DNA of 64,000 nucleotides from Burkholderiales bacterium (GTDB lineage: Bacteria > Pseudomonadota > Gammaproteobacteria > Burkholderiales > Burkholderiaceae_C): positions 53,501 to 117,500 of the forward strand of contig JAIXLP010000050.1 of assembly GCA_026954015.1 (NCBI GenBank). The letters are read 5' to 3'. Below the pieces are notes generated by a model, which had not been told where the DNA came from, did no database searches, and was given only the letters and a program-made list of their open reading frames with translations. The translations under genes and the position numbers were made by a program. Below are positions 53,226 through 62,411 of the stretch, piece after piece; position 1 is the first letter of the stretch; every line of letters begins with the position of its first letter.

Positions 53226-54118
53226 TGGCTTGCAACTTCCGGGGTGCGCGCGGGCAGCAGCACCGCCGCAATCGCCAGCAGGATGAGCGCCATCGCGCTC
53301 CAGTCCTGCCAGTGCAGCACCTCGCCCAGCCACAGCGCCCCGGTGAACACGCCGATCACCGGGATCATCATCACGCTGAGCGTGGACGCCACCGGCGGCA
53401 GCGTGCGCGCCAGAAAGAACCACGCGGTCTGCGCGAACGCCATCGCCAGCACTGCGTTGTAGAGCAGCCCGAGCGTGGTCACCGTGCCCGGCAGGTGCCA
53501 GCGGCCCTGCTCCATGAACCACGCGATCGGCGTGAGCAGCACCACCGAGCACACCGTCATCCAGAACGTGAGCGCCAGCAGCGGCAGCGCAAGGCGCGAG
53601 CGGCGCAGCAACTGCGTGCCCAGCGCCCAGCACGCTGCGGCCGCGAGCATGAGCGCCACGCCCAGCGCGCTGCCGCTGATGTGCGCGAGCTCGTTCCACA
53701 GCAGCAGCAACACGCCCACCGCCGCCGCCGCCACACCCGCCCAGGCGCGCAGGCCGAGCCGGTCGTGGAACACCACCTGCCCGAGGATGGCCGAGAAGAT
53801 CGGCATGGTGTAGAAGAGCACCGCCGCGCGGCCGCTCGTGAGCAGCGGTATGCCCAGGATCATCAGCGCATTCCAGGAGGCGACGTTGAACAGTGCGAGC
53901 CACGCCACCTGCGGCCAGTCGGGGCGCGCCAGCGCCAGCGGCACGCGCTGGCGGCGCAGCACCAGCGCGTAGACCGGCAGGCTCAGCCACAGCGACGCGG
54001 TGCGGAACGTGAGCGGCGGAAAGTCCGCCACGCTCACCTTGAGCACGGGCCAGTTCAGGCCCCACACCAGGGTCAGGAGCGCGAGAACGACGAGATGGCG
54101 GCGCGAAAAGCCCGGCAT
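53213..54118 (-). CDS. EamA/DMT-family transporter
   Basis: This 301-residue protein has ten helices in two EamA repeats. Family segments are LLTLVWGLNWPVLKVSV, NVASWNALMILGIPLLTSGRAA, LGLLYNAVLAMAFAQTAWFF and a C-terminal GEVLHWQDWSAMALILLAIA. It is a probable exporter of small metabolites. Its last five residues and stop lie in repeat copy G. It is divergent from the formate dehydrogenase operon by 120 bases. Confidence 0.88.
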   Translation of the reverse strand: MPGFSRRHLVVLALLTLVWGLNWPVLKVSVADFPPLTFRTASLWLSLPVYALVLRRQRVPLALARPDWPQVAWLALFNVASWNALMILGIPLLTSGRAAVLFYTMPIFSAILGQVVFHDRLGLRAWAGVAAAAVGVLLLLWNELAHISGSALGVALMLAAAACWALGTQLLRRSRLALPLLALTFWMTVCSVVLLTPIAWFMEQGRWHLPGTVTTLGLLYNAVLAMAFAQTAWFFLARTLPPVASTLSVMMIPVIGVFTGALWLGEVLHWQDWSAMALILLAIAAVLLPARTPEVASQNGR

Positions 54119-54238
54119 AGGGGGGCGATTGTGGCGCGCCGCCGCATGGACCGCCGGCGCCCACCGTGGCAAGATTGAACCCAGGAGCCACGAGGCGGAC
54201 ACGGCCACGCGCCGCCCACACACCGGAGACCTCCCGCC

Positions 54239-54694
54239 ATGCCACCTGAAGACCCGGGCGAACTGCTTGCCAGCGTGCGCGCGATCTGCGCGGCGCACGC
54301 CGCTGCCGAGGGCCGGCTGCTGCCCATCCTGCACGCGATCCAGCAGCAGCACGGCCATATTTCCGATGCCGCGATCCGCGCCGTGGCGCAGGAGCTCAAC
54401 CTCACGCGCGCCGAGGTGTTCGGCGTCGTGAGCTTCTACCACGACTTGCGCCGCACGCCGGGCCAGCGCCACACGCTCAAGGTCTGCCGCGCCGAGGCCT
54501 GCCAGGCCGTCGGCGGGCGCGCCGTCTGGGCCGCGGCCAGCGTCGGCGCCAGCGCGGACGTCGCGGTCGAGTCGGTGTTCTGCCTGGGCAACTGCGCCTG
54601 CGCACCCTCGGTGCAGCTCGACGGGCGCACGCTCGGGCGCGTCAGCGTGGCGCAGGTGCAGGCCCTGCTGGCCCCGGGCGGCGTGGAGGCGTGA
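54239..54694 (+). CDS. fdsG: NAD-dependent formate dehydrogenase gamma subunit FdsG
   Basis: This 151-residue NuoE-like subunit carries a [2Fe-2S] cluster. Ligands are in KVCRAEAC and FCLGNCACAPS, that is C-x4-C and C-x3-C. The N-terminal helix region has LLPILHAIQQQHGHISDAA and EVFGVVSFYHDLR. It starts the fds operon. No LysR-type regulator gene (FdsR) is adjacent, although the 120-base gap upstream must hold the promoter. Confidence 0.93.
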   Translation: MPPEDPGELLASVRAICAAHAAAEGRLLPILHAIQQQHGHISDAAIRAVAQELNLTRAEVFGVVSFYHDLRRTPGQRHTLKVCRAEACQAVGGRAVWAAASVGASADVAVESVFCLGNCACAPSVQLDGRTLGRVSVAQVQALLAPGGVEA

Positions 54695-54696
54695 CG

Positions 54697-56214
54697 ATGC
54701 GTATCTATATCGCACAGGACAGCGCGGCGGTCTCCGTGGGCGCCGACGCACTCGCCGCCGCGGTCACGCGCGCGGCGCCCGAGGCCACGCTGGTGCGCAC
54801 CGGCGCGCGCGGCCTGTACTGGCTCGAACCGATGCTGGAGGTGGAGAGCGCCGGCGCGCGCCTGGCGTTCGGGCCGCTTGCGCCCGACGAGGCGGCGGGC
54901 GTGCTGGCCGCGGTGCGCGCGGGCGACGCGGCCCGCCACCCGCGCCATGTGGGAACGATGGACGCACTGCTTGCGCAGCAGGGCCAGCAGCGCATCACCT
55001 TCGCGCGCTGCGGCGTGATCGCGCCCACCGACTGGGACGATTTCGTCGCGCACGGCGGCGGCGCGGGGCTGCGCGCGGCGCGCGCGATGGCGCCGCAGGC
55101 GGTGGTCGACGCGGTGAAGGCATCGGGCCTGCGCGGGCGCGGCGGCGCGGGCTTTCCCGCGGGCATCAAGTGGCAGACGGTGAAGGACGCCGCCAGCGGC
55201 ACCAAGGTCGTGGTGTGCAACGCCGACGAGGGCGACTCGGGCACCTTCGCCGACCGCATGCTGATGGAGGGCGACCCGCTCACGCTGCTCGAAGGCATGG
55301 CGATCGCCGCGCACGCGGTGGGCGCCACGCGCGGCTACATCTACCTGCGCTCGGAATACCCCGACGCGCGGCGCACGCTGCTCGCGGCGCTCTCGGTGGC
55401 GCGCGCGCACGGCCTGCTGGGCGGCGAGACGGGCCTGGACATCGAGCTGCGCATCGGCGCGGGCGCGTACATCGCGGGCGAGGAAACCTCGCTGCTCGAA
55501 TCGCTCGAAGGCAAGCGCGGACAGGTGCGCGCCAAGCCGCCGCTGCCCGCGGTGAGCGGCTTCCTCGGGCGGCCCACGCTCGTGAACAACGTGATGACGC
55601 TCGCCACCGTGCCCGCCATCCTCGCGCGCGGCGCGGCGCGGTACGCAGAGCTCGGCATCGGGCGCTCGCGCGGCACGATCACGCTGCAGCTCTCGGGCAA
55701 CGTCAAGCGCCCGGGGCTGTACGAGTTGCCGTTCGGTGCCACGCTGCGCCACCTGATCGAAGGGCTGGGTGGCGGGAGCAGCAGCGGCCGGCCGGTGCGC
55801 GCGGTGCAGGTGGGCGGGCCGCTGGGCGCCTACCTTGCCGATGCGCAACTGGACACGCCGATAGGCTACGAGGAAATCGCGCAGGCCAGGGGAATGCTCG
55901 GCCACGGCGGCGTGGTGGTGTTCGACGACAGCGTGGACATGGCCGAGCAGGCGCGCTTCGCGATGGAGTTCTGCGACGCCGAATCCTGCGGCAAATGCAC
56001 GCCGTGTCGCGTGGGCTCGGTGCGTGCGCAGGAGGTGATCGACCGCATCATCGCGGGCGAACAGCGCGACGCAAACCTGCAACTGCTGCGCGAGCTGTGC
56101 GACACCATGATCCACGGCTCACTGTGCGCGCACGGCGGCATGGCGCCGTTTCCGGTGCTCTCGGCGCTGGACCTGTTCCCCGAGGATTTCGAGACCGCAA
56201 GGAGTGCCCCATGA
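54697..56214 (+). CDS. fdsB: NAD-dependent formate dehydrogenase beta subunit FdsB
   Basis: This 505-residue NuoF-like subunit reduces NAD+. An N-terminal thioredoxin-like part (residues ~1-105) precedes the FMN/NADH core with LRGRGGAGFPAGIKW, CNADEGDSGTFADR and AYIAGEETSLLESLEGKRG. The [4Fe-4S] site is ESCGKCTPCRVG plus a Cys in GSLCAHG. The ATG at 54697 has GGAGG at good spacing; a GTG at 54691 overlapping fdsG is the alternative. It overlaps fdsA by four bases. Confidence 0.94.
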   Translation: MRIYIAQDSAAVSVGADALAAAVTRAAPEATLVRTGARGLYWLEPMLEVESAGARLAFGPLAPDEAAGVLAAVRAGDAARHPRHVGTMDALLAQQGQQRITFARCGVIAPTDWDDFVAHGGGAGLRAARAMAPQAVVDAVKASGLRGRGGAGFPAGIKWQTVKDAASGTKVVVCNADEGDSGTFADRMLMEGDPLTLLEGMAIAAHAVGATRGYIYLRSEYPDARRTLLAALSVARAHGLLGGETGLDIELRIGAGAYIAGEETSLLESLEGKRGQVRAKPPLPAVSGFLGRPTLVNNVMTLATVPAILARGAARYAELGIGRSRGTITLQLSGNVKRPGLYELPFGATLRHLIEGLGGGSSSGRPVRAVQVGGPLGAYLADAQLDTPIGYEEIAQARGMLGHGGVVVFDDSVDMAEQARFAMEFCDAESCGKCTPCRVGSVRAQEVIDRIIAGEQRDANLQLLRELCDTMIHGSLCAHGGMAPFPVLSALDLFPEDFETARSAP

Positions 56215-59072
56215 ACACGCTGGATGCCATCGACCGCGGCACGCCGCCGCGCGTCTGTGACCGCCTCGTCACGCTCACGATCGACGGCCGCGCGGTCACC
56301 GTGCCCGCGGGCACGTCGGTGATGCGCGCCGCCTACGAGGCCGGCAGGGACGTTCCGCGCCTGTGCGCCACGGACACGCTGGAGGCCTTCGGCTCGTGCC
56401 GCGTCTGCCTCGTGGAGATCGAGGGGCGGCGCGGCTACCCGGCCTCGTGCACCACGCCGGTCGAGGACGGCATGCAGGTGCACACCAGCTCCGACAAGCT
56501 CACGCAACTGCGCCGCGGGGTGGTCGAGCTCTACCTGAGCGATCACCCGGGCACGAGCCGGGTCGCCGAGGAGCGCGGCGGCACCGGGGACGACGAGCTG
56601 CTCGCGCTCGCGCACAAGCTCGGCGTGCAGAAAAGCCGCTACGGCGCGGGCGGGCGCAACCACCAGCAGGTGGCGCTCGATGCGTCCAACCCCTACTTCG
56701 ACTTTGACGCCACGCGCTGCATCCTGTGCTCGCGCTGCGTGCGCGCCTGCGACGACATCCAGGGCACGTTCGCGCTCACGATCGACGGGCGGGGTTTTGG
56801 CTCCCTGATGAGCGCGGGCACCGACCAGGACAACTTCCTCTCGTCCGAATGCGTCTCGTGCGGCGCCTGCGTGCAGGCCTGCCCGACCGAGGCGCTGATG
56901 GAAAAACCCGTGGTCGCCACCGGCATGCCCGAGCGCATCGAGAAAACCACCTGCGCCTACTGCGGCGTGGGCTGCTCGTTCGACGTGCACCTGAAGGGCG
57001 ACGAGGTGCTGCGCATGGTGCCTTCGCGCGAGGGCAAGGCCAACCACGGCCACTCGTGCGTCAAGGGGCGCTTCGCCTGGGGCTACACCCACCACCCCGA
57101 CCGCATCACCCGCCCCATGGTGCGCGAGCGCATCGACGACCCGTGGCGCGAGGTTGGCTGGGACGAGGCGATCGCGTTCGCGGTGCGCCGGCTCACCGCG
57201 GTGCGCGACGCGCACGGCAGCGGGGCGCTGGGCGTGATCACCTCGTCGCGCTGCACCAACGAGGAAACCTATCTGATGCAGAAGTTCGCGCGCGCGGTGC
57301 TCGGCACGAACAACGTGGACACCTGCGGGCGCGTGTGCCATTCGCCCACCGGCTACGGCATGAACGCGACGCTGGGCACCTCGGCGGGCACGCAGGATTT
57401 CGACTCGATCGAGCAATGCGACGTGGCGCTCTTGATCGGCGCCAACCCGACCGACGCGCATCCGGTGTTCGGTTCGCGCATCAAGCAGCGCATGCGCGCG
57501 GGCATGCGGCTCGTGGTGATCGACCCGCGCGCCACCGACCTCGTGCGCAGCCCGCGCGTGGCCGCCGCGCACCACCTGCAACTGCGCCCCGGCACCAACG
57601 TCGCGCTGATGAACGCGCTGGCCTACACCATCCTGAGCGAAGGGCTGGAAAACCGCGCCTACATCGACACGCACTGCAACCGCGAGGACTACGCCGCGTG
57701 GCGCGAGTTCATCCTGCAGGACGCGCACAGCCCCGAGGCAACGGCCGCCTACACCACGGTGCCCGCCGCGCAGGTGCGCGCCGTCGCGCGGCTGTACGCC
57801 ACCGGGGGCAACGCGGCGATCTACTTCGGACTGGGCGTGACCGAGCACAGCCAGGGCTCGACTGCCGTGATGGCCATGGCCAATTTGTGCATGCTCACCG
57901 GCAACCTGGGGCGCGCGGGCGTGGGCATGAACCCGCTGCGCGGGCAGAACAACGTGCAGGGCTCGTGCGACATGGGCTCGTTTCCGCACGAGTTCCCGGG
58001 CTACCGCCACGTGGGGCTCGACGACGTGCGCGCGATCTACGAGCACGAGTGGCAGGTGCCGCTGGACGCCGAGCCCGGCCTGCGCATACCCAACATGATC
58101 GACGCCGCCACCGAGGGCAGCTTCAGGGCACTGTACGTGCAGGGCGAGGACATCGTGCAGTCCGACCCCAACATCCGGCACATCACCGCGGGCCTCGCGG
58201 CGATGGAGTGCGTGATCGTGCAGGACCTGTTCCTCAACGAGACCGCGCGCTTCGCGCACGTGTTCCTGCCGGGCGCGACCTTCCTCGAAAAGGACGGCAC
58301 CTTCACCAACGGCGAGCGGCGCATCAACCGCGTGCGCAAGATCCAGTCCGCGCCCGCGGGCTACGCCGACTGGGAGGTGACGCAGCGGCTCGCGCAGGCC
58401 ATGGGCTACCCCATGCACTACACGCACGCGAGCGAGATCATGGACGAGATCGCGCGCACCACGCCGAGCTTCGCGGGCGTGAGCTTCGCCAGGATCGACG
58501 CGCTCGGCAGCCTGCAATGGCCGTGCAACGACGCCGCGCCCGAGGGCACGCCGGTGATGCACGTGGGCCGCATCGTGCTGGGTCTGGGCAAGTTCATGCT
58601 CACGCCCTACGTGGCCACCGACGAGCGCGCCAACCGCAAGTTTCCGCTGCTGCTCACCACCGGACGCATCCTCTCGCAGTACAACGCGGGCCCGCAGACG
58701 CGGCGTACCGCCAACGTGCACTGGGCAGGCGAGGACCTGCTGGAAATCCACCCCTCGGACGCCGAGGTGCGCGGCGTGCGCGACGGCGCGTTCGTGTCGC
58801 TCAGCTCGCGCACCGGGCAGACGACGCTGCGCGCGCGCGTGACCGAGCGCGTGATGCCGGGCGTGGTCTACACCACCTTCCACTTCCCCGAGACCGCGAC
58901 CAACGTCGTCACCACCGAGTTTTCGGACTGGGCCACCGAATGCCCCGAGTACAAGGTGACGGCGGTGGAGGTCATGCCCGCGCACGGGCCCTCGCCCTGG
59001 CAGGCGTCGGAGGCGGCGCAGCGCGCGCGCCAGCAGCAGGTGGCGCGCGCGCACGAAGGAGTGCCGTCATGA
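56211..59072 (+). CDS. fdsA: NAD-dependent formate dehydrogenase alpha subunit FdsA (molybdenum)
   Basis: This 953-residue catalytic subunit oxidises formate to CO2 at a bis-MGD molybdenum centre. An N-terminal [2Fe-2S] domain (FGSCRVCLVEI), a His-ligated [4Fe-4S] region (LSDHPGTS) and two ferredoxin clusters (CILCSRCVRAC, CVSCGACVQACP) are followed by the molybdopterin domain with its own [4Fe-4S] (CAYCGVGC). The Mo ligand Cys is in DTCGRVCHSPTGYG near residue 380. The MGD-binding C-terminal domain follows. The active site has Cys, not Sec. Confidence 0.95.
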   Translation: MNTLDAIDRGTPPRVCDRLVTLTIDGRAVTVPAGTSVMRAAYEAGRDVPRLCATDTLEAFGSCRVCLVEIEGRRGYPASCTTPVEDGMQVHTSSDKLTQLRRGVVELYLSDHPGTSRVAEERGGTGDDELLALAHKLGVQKSRYGAGGRNHQQVALDASNPYFDFDATRCILCSRCVRACDDIQGTFALTIDGRGFGSLMSAGTDQDNFLSSECVSCGACVQACPTEALMEKPVVATGMPERIEKTTCAYCGVGCSFDVHLKGDEVLRMVPSREGKANHGHSCVKGRFAWGYTHHPDRITRPMVRERIDDPWREVGWDEAIAFAVRRLTAVRDAHGSGALGVITSSRCTNEETYLMQKFARAVLGTNNVDTCGRVCHSPTGYGMNATLGTSAGTQDFDSIEQCDVALLIGANPTDAHPVFGSRIKQRMRAGMRLVVIDPRATDLVRSPRVAAAHHLQLRPGTNVALMNALAYTILSEGLENRAYIDTHCNREDYAAWREFILQDAHSPEATAAYTTVPAAQVRAVARLYATGGNAAIYFGLGVTEHSQGSTAVMAMANLCMLTGNLGRAGVGMNPLRGQNNVQGSCDMGSFPHEFPGYRHVGLDDVRAIYEHEWQVPLDAEPGLRIPNMIDAATEGSFRALYVQGEDIVQSDPNIRHITAGLAAMECVIVQDLFLNETARFAHVFLPGATFLEKDGTFTNGERRINRVRKIQSAPAGYADWEVTQRLAQAMGYPMHYTHASEIMDEIARTTPSFAGVSFARIDALGSLQWPCNDAAPEGTPVMHVGRIVLGLGKFMLTPYVATDERANRKFPLLLTTGRILSQYNAGPQTRRTANVHWAGEDLLEIHPSDAEVRGVRDGAFVSLSSRTGQTTLRARVTERVMPGVVYTTFHFPETATNVVTTEFSDWATECPEYKVTAVEVMPAHGPSPWQASEAAQRARQQQVARAHEGVPS

Positions 59073-59299
59073 GCCAGCCCGCCGCCGTCAACGAGACGCT
59101 GATCCACCGCGCCAACCAGGTCGCGGCCCATTTCGCGGCCTACCCCGCAGAGCACGCCGCGCGCGAGGTGGAGCGCCACCTGCGCCGCTACTGGGAGCCG
59201 CGCATCCGCCGCAGCCTGCTCGCGCAGCCGACCGAGGCGCTGCACCCGCTGGTGCGGCAGGCACTCGCCGGCCTGCGCGCCGACGCGGCGGCGCAATGA
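59069..59299 (+). CDS. fdsD: Formate dehydrogenase delta subunit FdsD
   Basis: This 76-residue protein is too short to stand out but clearly of the FdsD family: IHRANQVAAHFAAYPAEHAA, VERHLRRYWEPRIR and LHPLVRQALAGL. It helps assemble or stabilise the FdsGBA complex. It overlaps fdsA (ATGA) and the fdhD gene (ATGA), so all five proteins are translationally coupled. Confidence 0.92.
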   Translation: MSQPAAVNETLIHRANQVAAHFAAYPAEHAAREVERHLRRYWEPRIRRSLLAQPTEALHPLVRQALAGLRADAAAQ

Positions 59300-60138
59300 C
59301 ACCCGCGGGGCCCGCCACGCACGCCCCCACCGACGCACGCCAGGCCACGGCCGTCACGCTCTGGCAGGACGGCGCGCGCACCCAGGGCACCGACTGGCTC
59401 GCGCCCGAAGAGCCGCTGCAGATCGAGGTCGCGGGCGCCGCGCCGCTCGTCACGATGCGCACCCCTGGGCACGACGAGGAGCTGGCCGCCGGGCTGCTCT
59501 TCGGAGAAGGCGTGGTGCGCGAGGCGGGCGACATCGTCGCGATGCACCCCACCGCAGGCGACGTGGGGCGCCTGCGCGTGCTGCTGCGCTCGCAGGCGCG
59601 TGAACGCTACGCACAGCGTGCGCGCAGCGGCGCGATCACGAGCGCCTGCGGCGTCTGCGGCAAGCGCACGTTCGACCCGCCCGAGCCCGCGGCGGGCGCC
59701 CCCACGACCATCGGCGCGCCCGTGGCGCCGCGCTGGCTGCTCACGCTGCCCGCGCAACTGCGCGCGCGCCAGGAAGGCTTTGCACACACCGGCGGCCTGC
59801 ACGCGGCGGCGCTGTTTGCGCTCGGCGGCGAGCTGCTCGCGCTGCGCGAGGACGTGGGCCGCCACAACGCGCTCGACAAGCTCGTGGGGCAGGCGCTGCT
59901 GCAGGGGCAGCTGCCCTGGAGCGGCTGCGCGCTCATGCTTTCGGGGCGCGCGAGCTACGAGCTGCTGCAGAAGGCGGCGCGCGCGCAGGTGGCACTGGTC
60001 TGCGCGATCTCGGCGCCCAGCAGCTACGCGGTGCGCATCGCGCAGGCGCTGGGCATCACGCTCGTGGGCTTTCTGCGCGGCGAGCGCTTCAACGTCTACA
60101 GCGGCGCCGAGCGCATCGCCTGGGACGAGGGCGGATAG
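59296..60138 (+). CDS. fdhD: Formate dehydrogenase accessory sulfurtransferase FdhD (FdsC-type)
   Basis: This 280-residue chaperone transfers sulfur to the molybdenum cofactor and loads it into FdsA. The CxxC motif is [11 protein letters not shown] near residue 116. The FdhD core shows [33 protein letters not shown] and [16 protein letters not shown]. The order here is G-B-A-D-FdhD, whereas the Cupriavidus and Rhodobacter operons usually place the FdhD-like FdsC before FdsD. Confidence 0.93.
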   Translation: MTPAGPATHAPTDARQATAVTLWQDGARTQGTDWLAPEEPLQIEVAGAAPLVTMRTPGHDEELAAGLLFGEGVVREAGDIVAMHPTAGDVGRLRVLLRSQARERYAQRARSGAITSACGVCGKRTFDPPEPAAGAPTTIGAPVAPRWLLTLPAQLRARQEGFAHTGGLHAAALFALGGELLALREDVGRHNALDKLVGQALLQGQLPWSGCALMLSGRASYELLQKAARAQVALVCAISAPSSYAVRIAQALGITLVGFLRGERFNVYSGAERIAWDEGG

Positions 60139-60152
60139 CGCGGCGCGCCACC

Positions 60153-60158
60153 TACAAT
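60153..60158 (+). promoter_or_regulatory. Predicted -10 element placing pyrF transcription at or near its ATG
   Basis: TACAAT lies only eight bases before the ATG. A start seven bases downstream of the -10 would make the mRNA leaderless or nearly so. No ribosome site is visible between the -10 and the ATG. The same block precedes pgk, but with a 28-base leader. Confidence 0.5.
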
Positions 60159-60166
60159 CGCGCCCC

Positions 60167-60997
60167 ATGGATTTTCTCGACCTGCTGCGCGCCGCCAGCA
60201 CGCGCAACGACTCGATGCTGTGCGTGGGGCTGGACCCCGACCCGGCACGCTTTCCTGGCGCGCTGCGCGGCGACGGCCAGAAAATCCACGACTTCTGTGC
60301 CGCAATCGTGGACGCCACGGCCGACCTCGTATGCGCCTACAAGCCGCAGATCGCCTACTTTGCCGCGCAGCGCGCCGAAGACCAGCTCGAACGGCTGATG
60401 CAGCACATCCGCGCCCACGCGCCGCACGTGCCGGTGATCCTGGACGCCAAGCGCGGCGACATCGGCGCCACCGCCGAGCAGTACGCGCGCGAGGCCTTCG
60501 AGCGCTACGGCGCGGACGCGGTCACGCTCTCTCCCTTCATGGGGTTCGACTCGATCACGCCCTACCTGCGCTACGCGGGCAAGGGCGCGTTCCTGCTGTG
60601 CCGTACCTCCAACCCCGGCGGCGGCGACCTGCAGGCGCGGCGTCTGGCGGACGTGCCCGGCGAGCCGCGCGTGTACGAACACCTCGCGGCGCTGGCGCAG
60701 GGGCCGTGGAACACCAACGGGCAGGTCGGTCTCGTCGTGGGCGCCACCTACCCGGCGGAGATCGAACGCGTGCGCGAGCTTGCCCCCACGCTGCCGCTGC
60801 TCATCCCCGGCGTGGGCGCGCAGGGCGGCGACGCGGCCGCGACGGTGCGCGCCGGCTGGCGCGAAAACGGCCCCATCGTCGTGAACTCCTCGCGCGCCAT
60901 CCTCTACGCCTCGGCGGATGCCGACTTCGCGCAGGCGGCGCGCGCCAAGGCGCGCGAGACGCGCGACACGCTCAACGCCGCACGCCGCAGCATCTGA
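60167..60997 (+). CDS. pyrF: Orotidine 5'-phosphate decarboxylase
   Basis: This 276-residue enzyme makes UMP in pyrimidine synthesis. It is the long bacterial form (type 2): [15 protein letters not shown] near the N terminus, the catalytic [15 protein letters not shown] near residue 95, [14 protein letters not shown] and [12 protein letters not shown]. All catalytic residues are present. The gene follows the fds operon by 28 bases and has its own -10. Downstream are copy H of the repeat and a long hairpin. Confidence 0.96.
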   Translation: MDFLDLLRAASTRNDSMLCVGLDPDPARFPGALRGDGQKIHDFCAAIVDATADLVCAYKPQIAYFAAQRAEDQLERLMQHIRAHAPHVPVILDAKRGDIGATAEQYAREAFERYGADAVTLSPFMGFDSITPYLRYAGKGAFLLCRTSNPGGGDLQARRLADVPGEPRVYEHLAALAQGPWNTNGQVGLVVGATYPAEIERVRELAPTLPLLIPGVGAQGGDAAATVRAGWRENGPIVVNSSRAILYASADADFAQAARAKARETRDTLNAARRSI

Positions 60998-61003
60998 ACC
61001 CGG

Positions 61004-61043
61004 TCGGGAGGAAACGCAGGCCCGGCAAGCGCTGGCAGCTCTC
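61004..61043 (-). repeat. Dispersed palindromic element, copy H, decayed
   Basis: On the minus strand GAGAGCTGCCAGCGCTTGCC matches the other copies, but the second arm and the GGCCA end are degraded. It is most like copy E. It lies in the convergent gap between pyrF and the FAD oxidoreductase gene. Confidence 0.6.
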
Positions 61044-61048
61044 TTTTC

Positions 61049-61096
61049 AACCTGGAAACGGCCGTTGAACGCGCTTGCCGGCGCCGTTTCCAGGTT
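61049..61096. terminator. Long hairpin in the convergent gap after pyrF
   Basis: AACCTGGAAACGGC (61049-61062) pairs perfectly with GCCGTTTCCAGGTT (61083-61096), a 14-bp stem with a 20-base loop. A TTTT run precedes the left arm, giving AAAA after the stem on one strand. It could end transcripts from either side, but lacks a clear T tail on the plus strand. The loop contains GCGCTTGCCGGC, again like part of the repeat. The rest of the gap to 61169 shows nothing else. Confidence 0.6.
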
Positions 61097-61169
61097 CAAG
61101 AAGCACACAGCCGCTGAGGATGCCTGCGGGCTGGTCGCCCGTCACGCCGGCGCCAGCCGATGTCCTTCG

Positions 61170-62315
61170 TCATGTCTTCTGAACGCGGCGCGGACTCAGG
61201 CGCCCGACCATCGCGTCATCGACTCCCTCGGCGCGCAGGCGCGCGTCGATCGCTTCGCCCAGCAGCAGGTTGCGCGCGAGCAGCGCGTAGCCCGGCGCGC
61301 TCTGGATGCCGTAGCCACCCTGCGCGGCGAGCCAGAAGAAATCGGGCAGCGCGCCGTCCGCGCCGATGACGAATTCGCCGTCGGCGACGAAGGAGCGCAG
61401 CCCCGCCCAGGCGCGCGTGGGGCGGCGGATGGCAAGCGTGCTCACCGCCTCGATGTGCGCGATCGCGGTAGCGACGTCGAGCTCCTCGGGCACCACGTCG
61501 TGCGGCGCGACCGGGTCGGCGTTGGCGGGCGAGCCCAGGAGTTGCCCCGCGTCGGGCTTGAAGTACCAGCCGGTCAGCACCGCGGAAGCGGCCGGCCAGC
61601 GCGCCACGTCCACCCCCGCGGGTGCGGGGAAGGTGAACGCGGTGCGCCGCTTGGGCACGAGGCCGACCGGGGCGGCGCCCGCGCGGGCCGCGAGCACGTC
61701 GGCCCAGGCACCCGCAGCGTTGACCACGCGCCGCGCCGCGACCGTCTCGCCCCCCGGCAGCGCGAGCACCCAATGGCCGTGCTCGCGGCGCAGGCCGAGC
61801 ACCTCGGTGTCGGTGCGCACCACGCCGCCGTGCGCGCGCAGGCCACGCAGATACCCCTGGTGCAGCGCGTGCACGTCCATGTCGGCGGCGCCGGGGTCGA
61901 GCAGCCCGCGCACGACCACCTCGGGGCGCAGGCAGGGCAGCAGGTCGAGCAGCGCGCGGTGCTCCAGCAGCCGCAGCTCGGGCGCGTGCGGGCGCAGCTC
62001 GGCGTGCAGTCCATCGAGCGCGGCCAGATCGCCCTGCGGCGCCACGTAGACCATGCCGCGCGCGGTGAGGAGGGGCACGTCGGCGAACCCGGCGGGCGGC
62101 GCATCGAAGAACGCGCGGCTCGTGCGGGTGAGCGCGCGCACCGCCTCGGGGCCGTAGGTGGCGATGTACAGCGCCGCCGAGCGGCCGGTGCTGTGGTAGC
62201 CGGGCTGCGATTCGCGTTCGAGCAGCAGCACCGATGCGCCCGCGCGGGTCAGCTCCCAGCCGAGCGATGCGCCGGCCATGCCCGCGCCGACGATGGCGAC
62301 ATCCAGGGTCTGCAT
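61170..62315 (-). CDS. FAD-dependent oxidoreductase, DAO/glycine oxidase type
   Basis: This 381-residue flavoprotein has the N-terminal dinucleotide site DVAIVGAGMAGASLGWEL, followed by LLERESQPGYHSTGRSAALY. It also has GGVVRTDTEVLGL, VVNAAGAWAD near residue 200 and a C-terminal FWLAAQGGYGIQSAPGYA. It probably oxidises a D-amino acid, sarcosine-like amine or a 2-hydroxy acid; the substrate cannot be read. It is a single gene. Copy I of the repeat lies 18 bases upstream of its start, in the divergent gap with the DUF924 gene. Confidence 0.85.
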   Translation of the reverse strand: MQTLDVAIVGAGMAGASLGWELTRAGASVLLLERESQPGYHSTGRSAALYIATYGPEAVRALTRTSRAFFDAPPAGFADVPLLTARGMVYVAPQGDLAALDGLHAELRPHAPELRLLEHRALLDLLPCLRPEVVVRGLLDPGAADMDVHALHQGYLRGLRAHGGVVRTDTEVLGLRREHGHWVLALPGGETVAARRVVNAAGAWADVLAARAGAAPVGLVPKRRTAFTFPAPAGVDVARWPAASAVLTGWYFKPDAGQLLGSPANADPVAPHDVVPEELDVATAIAHIEAVSTLAIRRPTRAWAGLRSFVADGEFVIGADGALPDFFWLAAQGGYGIQSAPGYALLARNLLLGEAIDARLRAEGVDDAMVGRLSPRRVQKT

Positions 62316-62333
62316 GCCGTGTACTCCTGAAAA

Positions 62334-62375
62334 TATAGCTGGCCGCGCTTTCAGATCAAGCGCTGGAGCCATATT
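62334..62375 (+). repeat. Dispersed palindromic element, copy I (divergent gap)
   Basis: TATAGCTGGC, CGCGCTT-TCAGAT-CAAGCGCT, then GGAGCCATATT. Unlike the others it lies between two gene starts (the FAD oxidoreductase at 62315 and the DUF924 gene at 62412), so here it would be transcribed in a leader or overlap the promoters. Confidence 0.85.
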
Positions 62376-62411
62376 GGACCATGAACTCCCGGCCCGGACG
62401 ATACTTGCCGC

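Noticed and set aside
55866..59054. A 1062-codon open frame on the minus strand across fdsA and fdsB
   Set aside because: It is antisense to clearly identified genes. Its translation is rich in Arg, His and Ala with no domain, as expected when high-GC codon bias keeps the opposite strand open.
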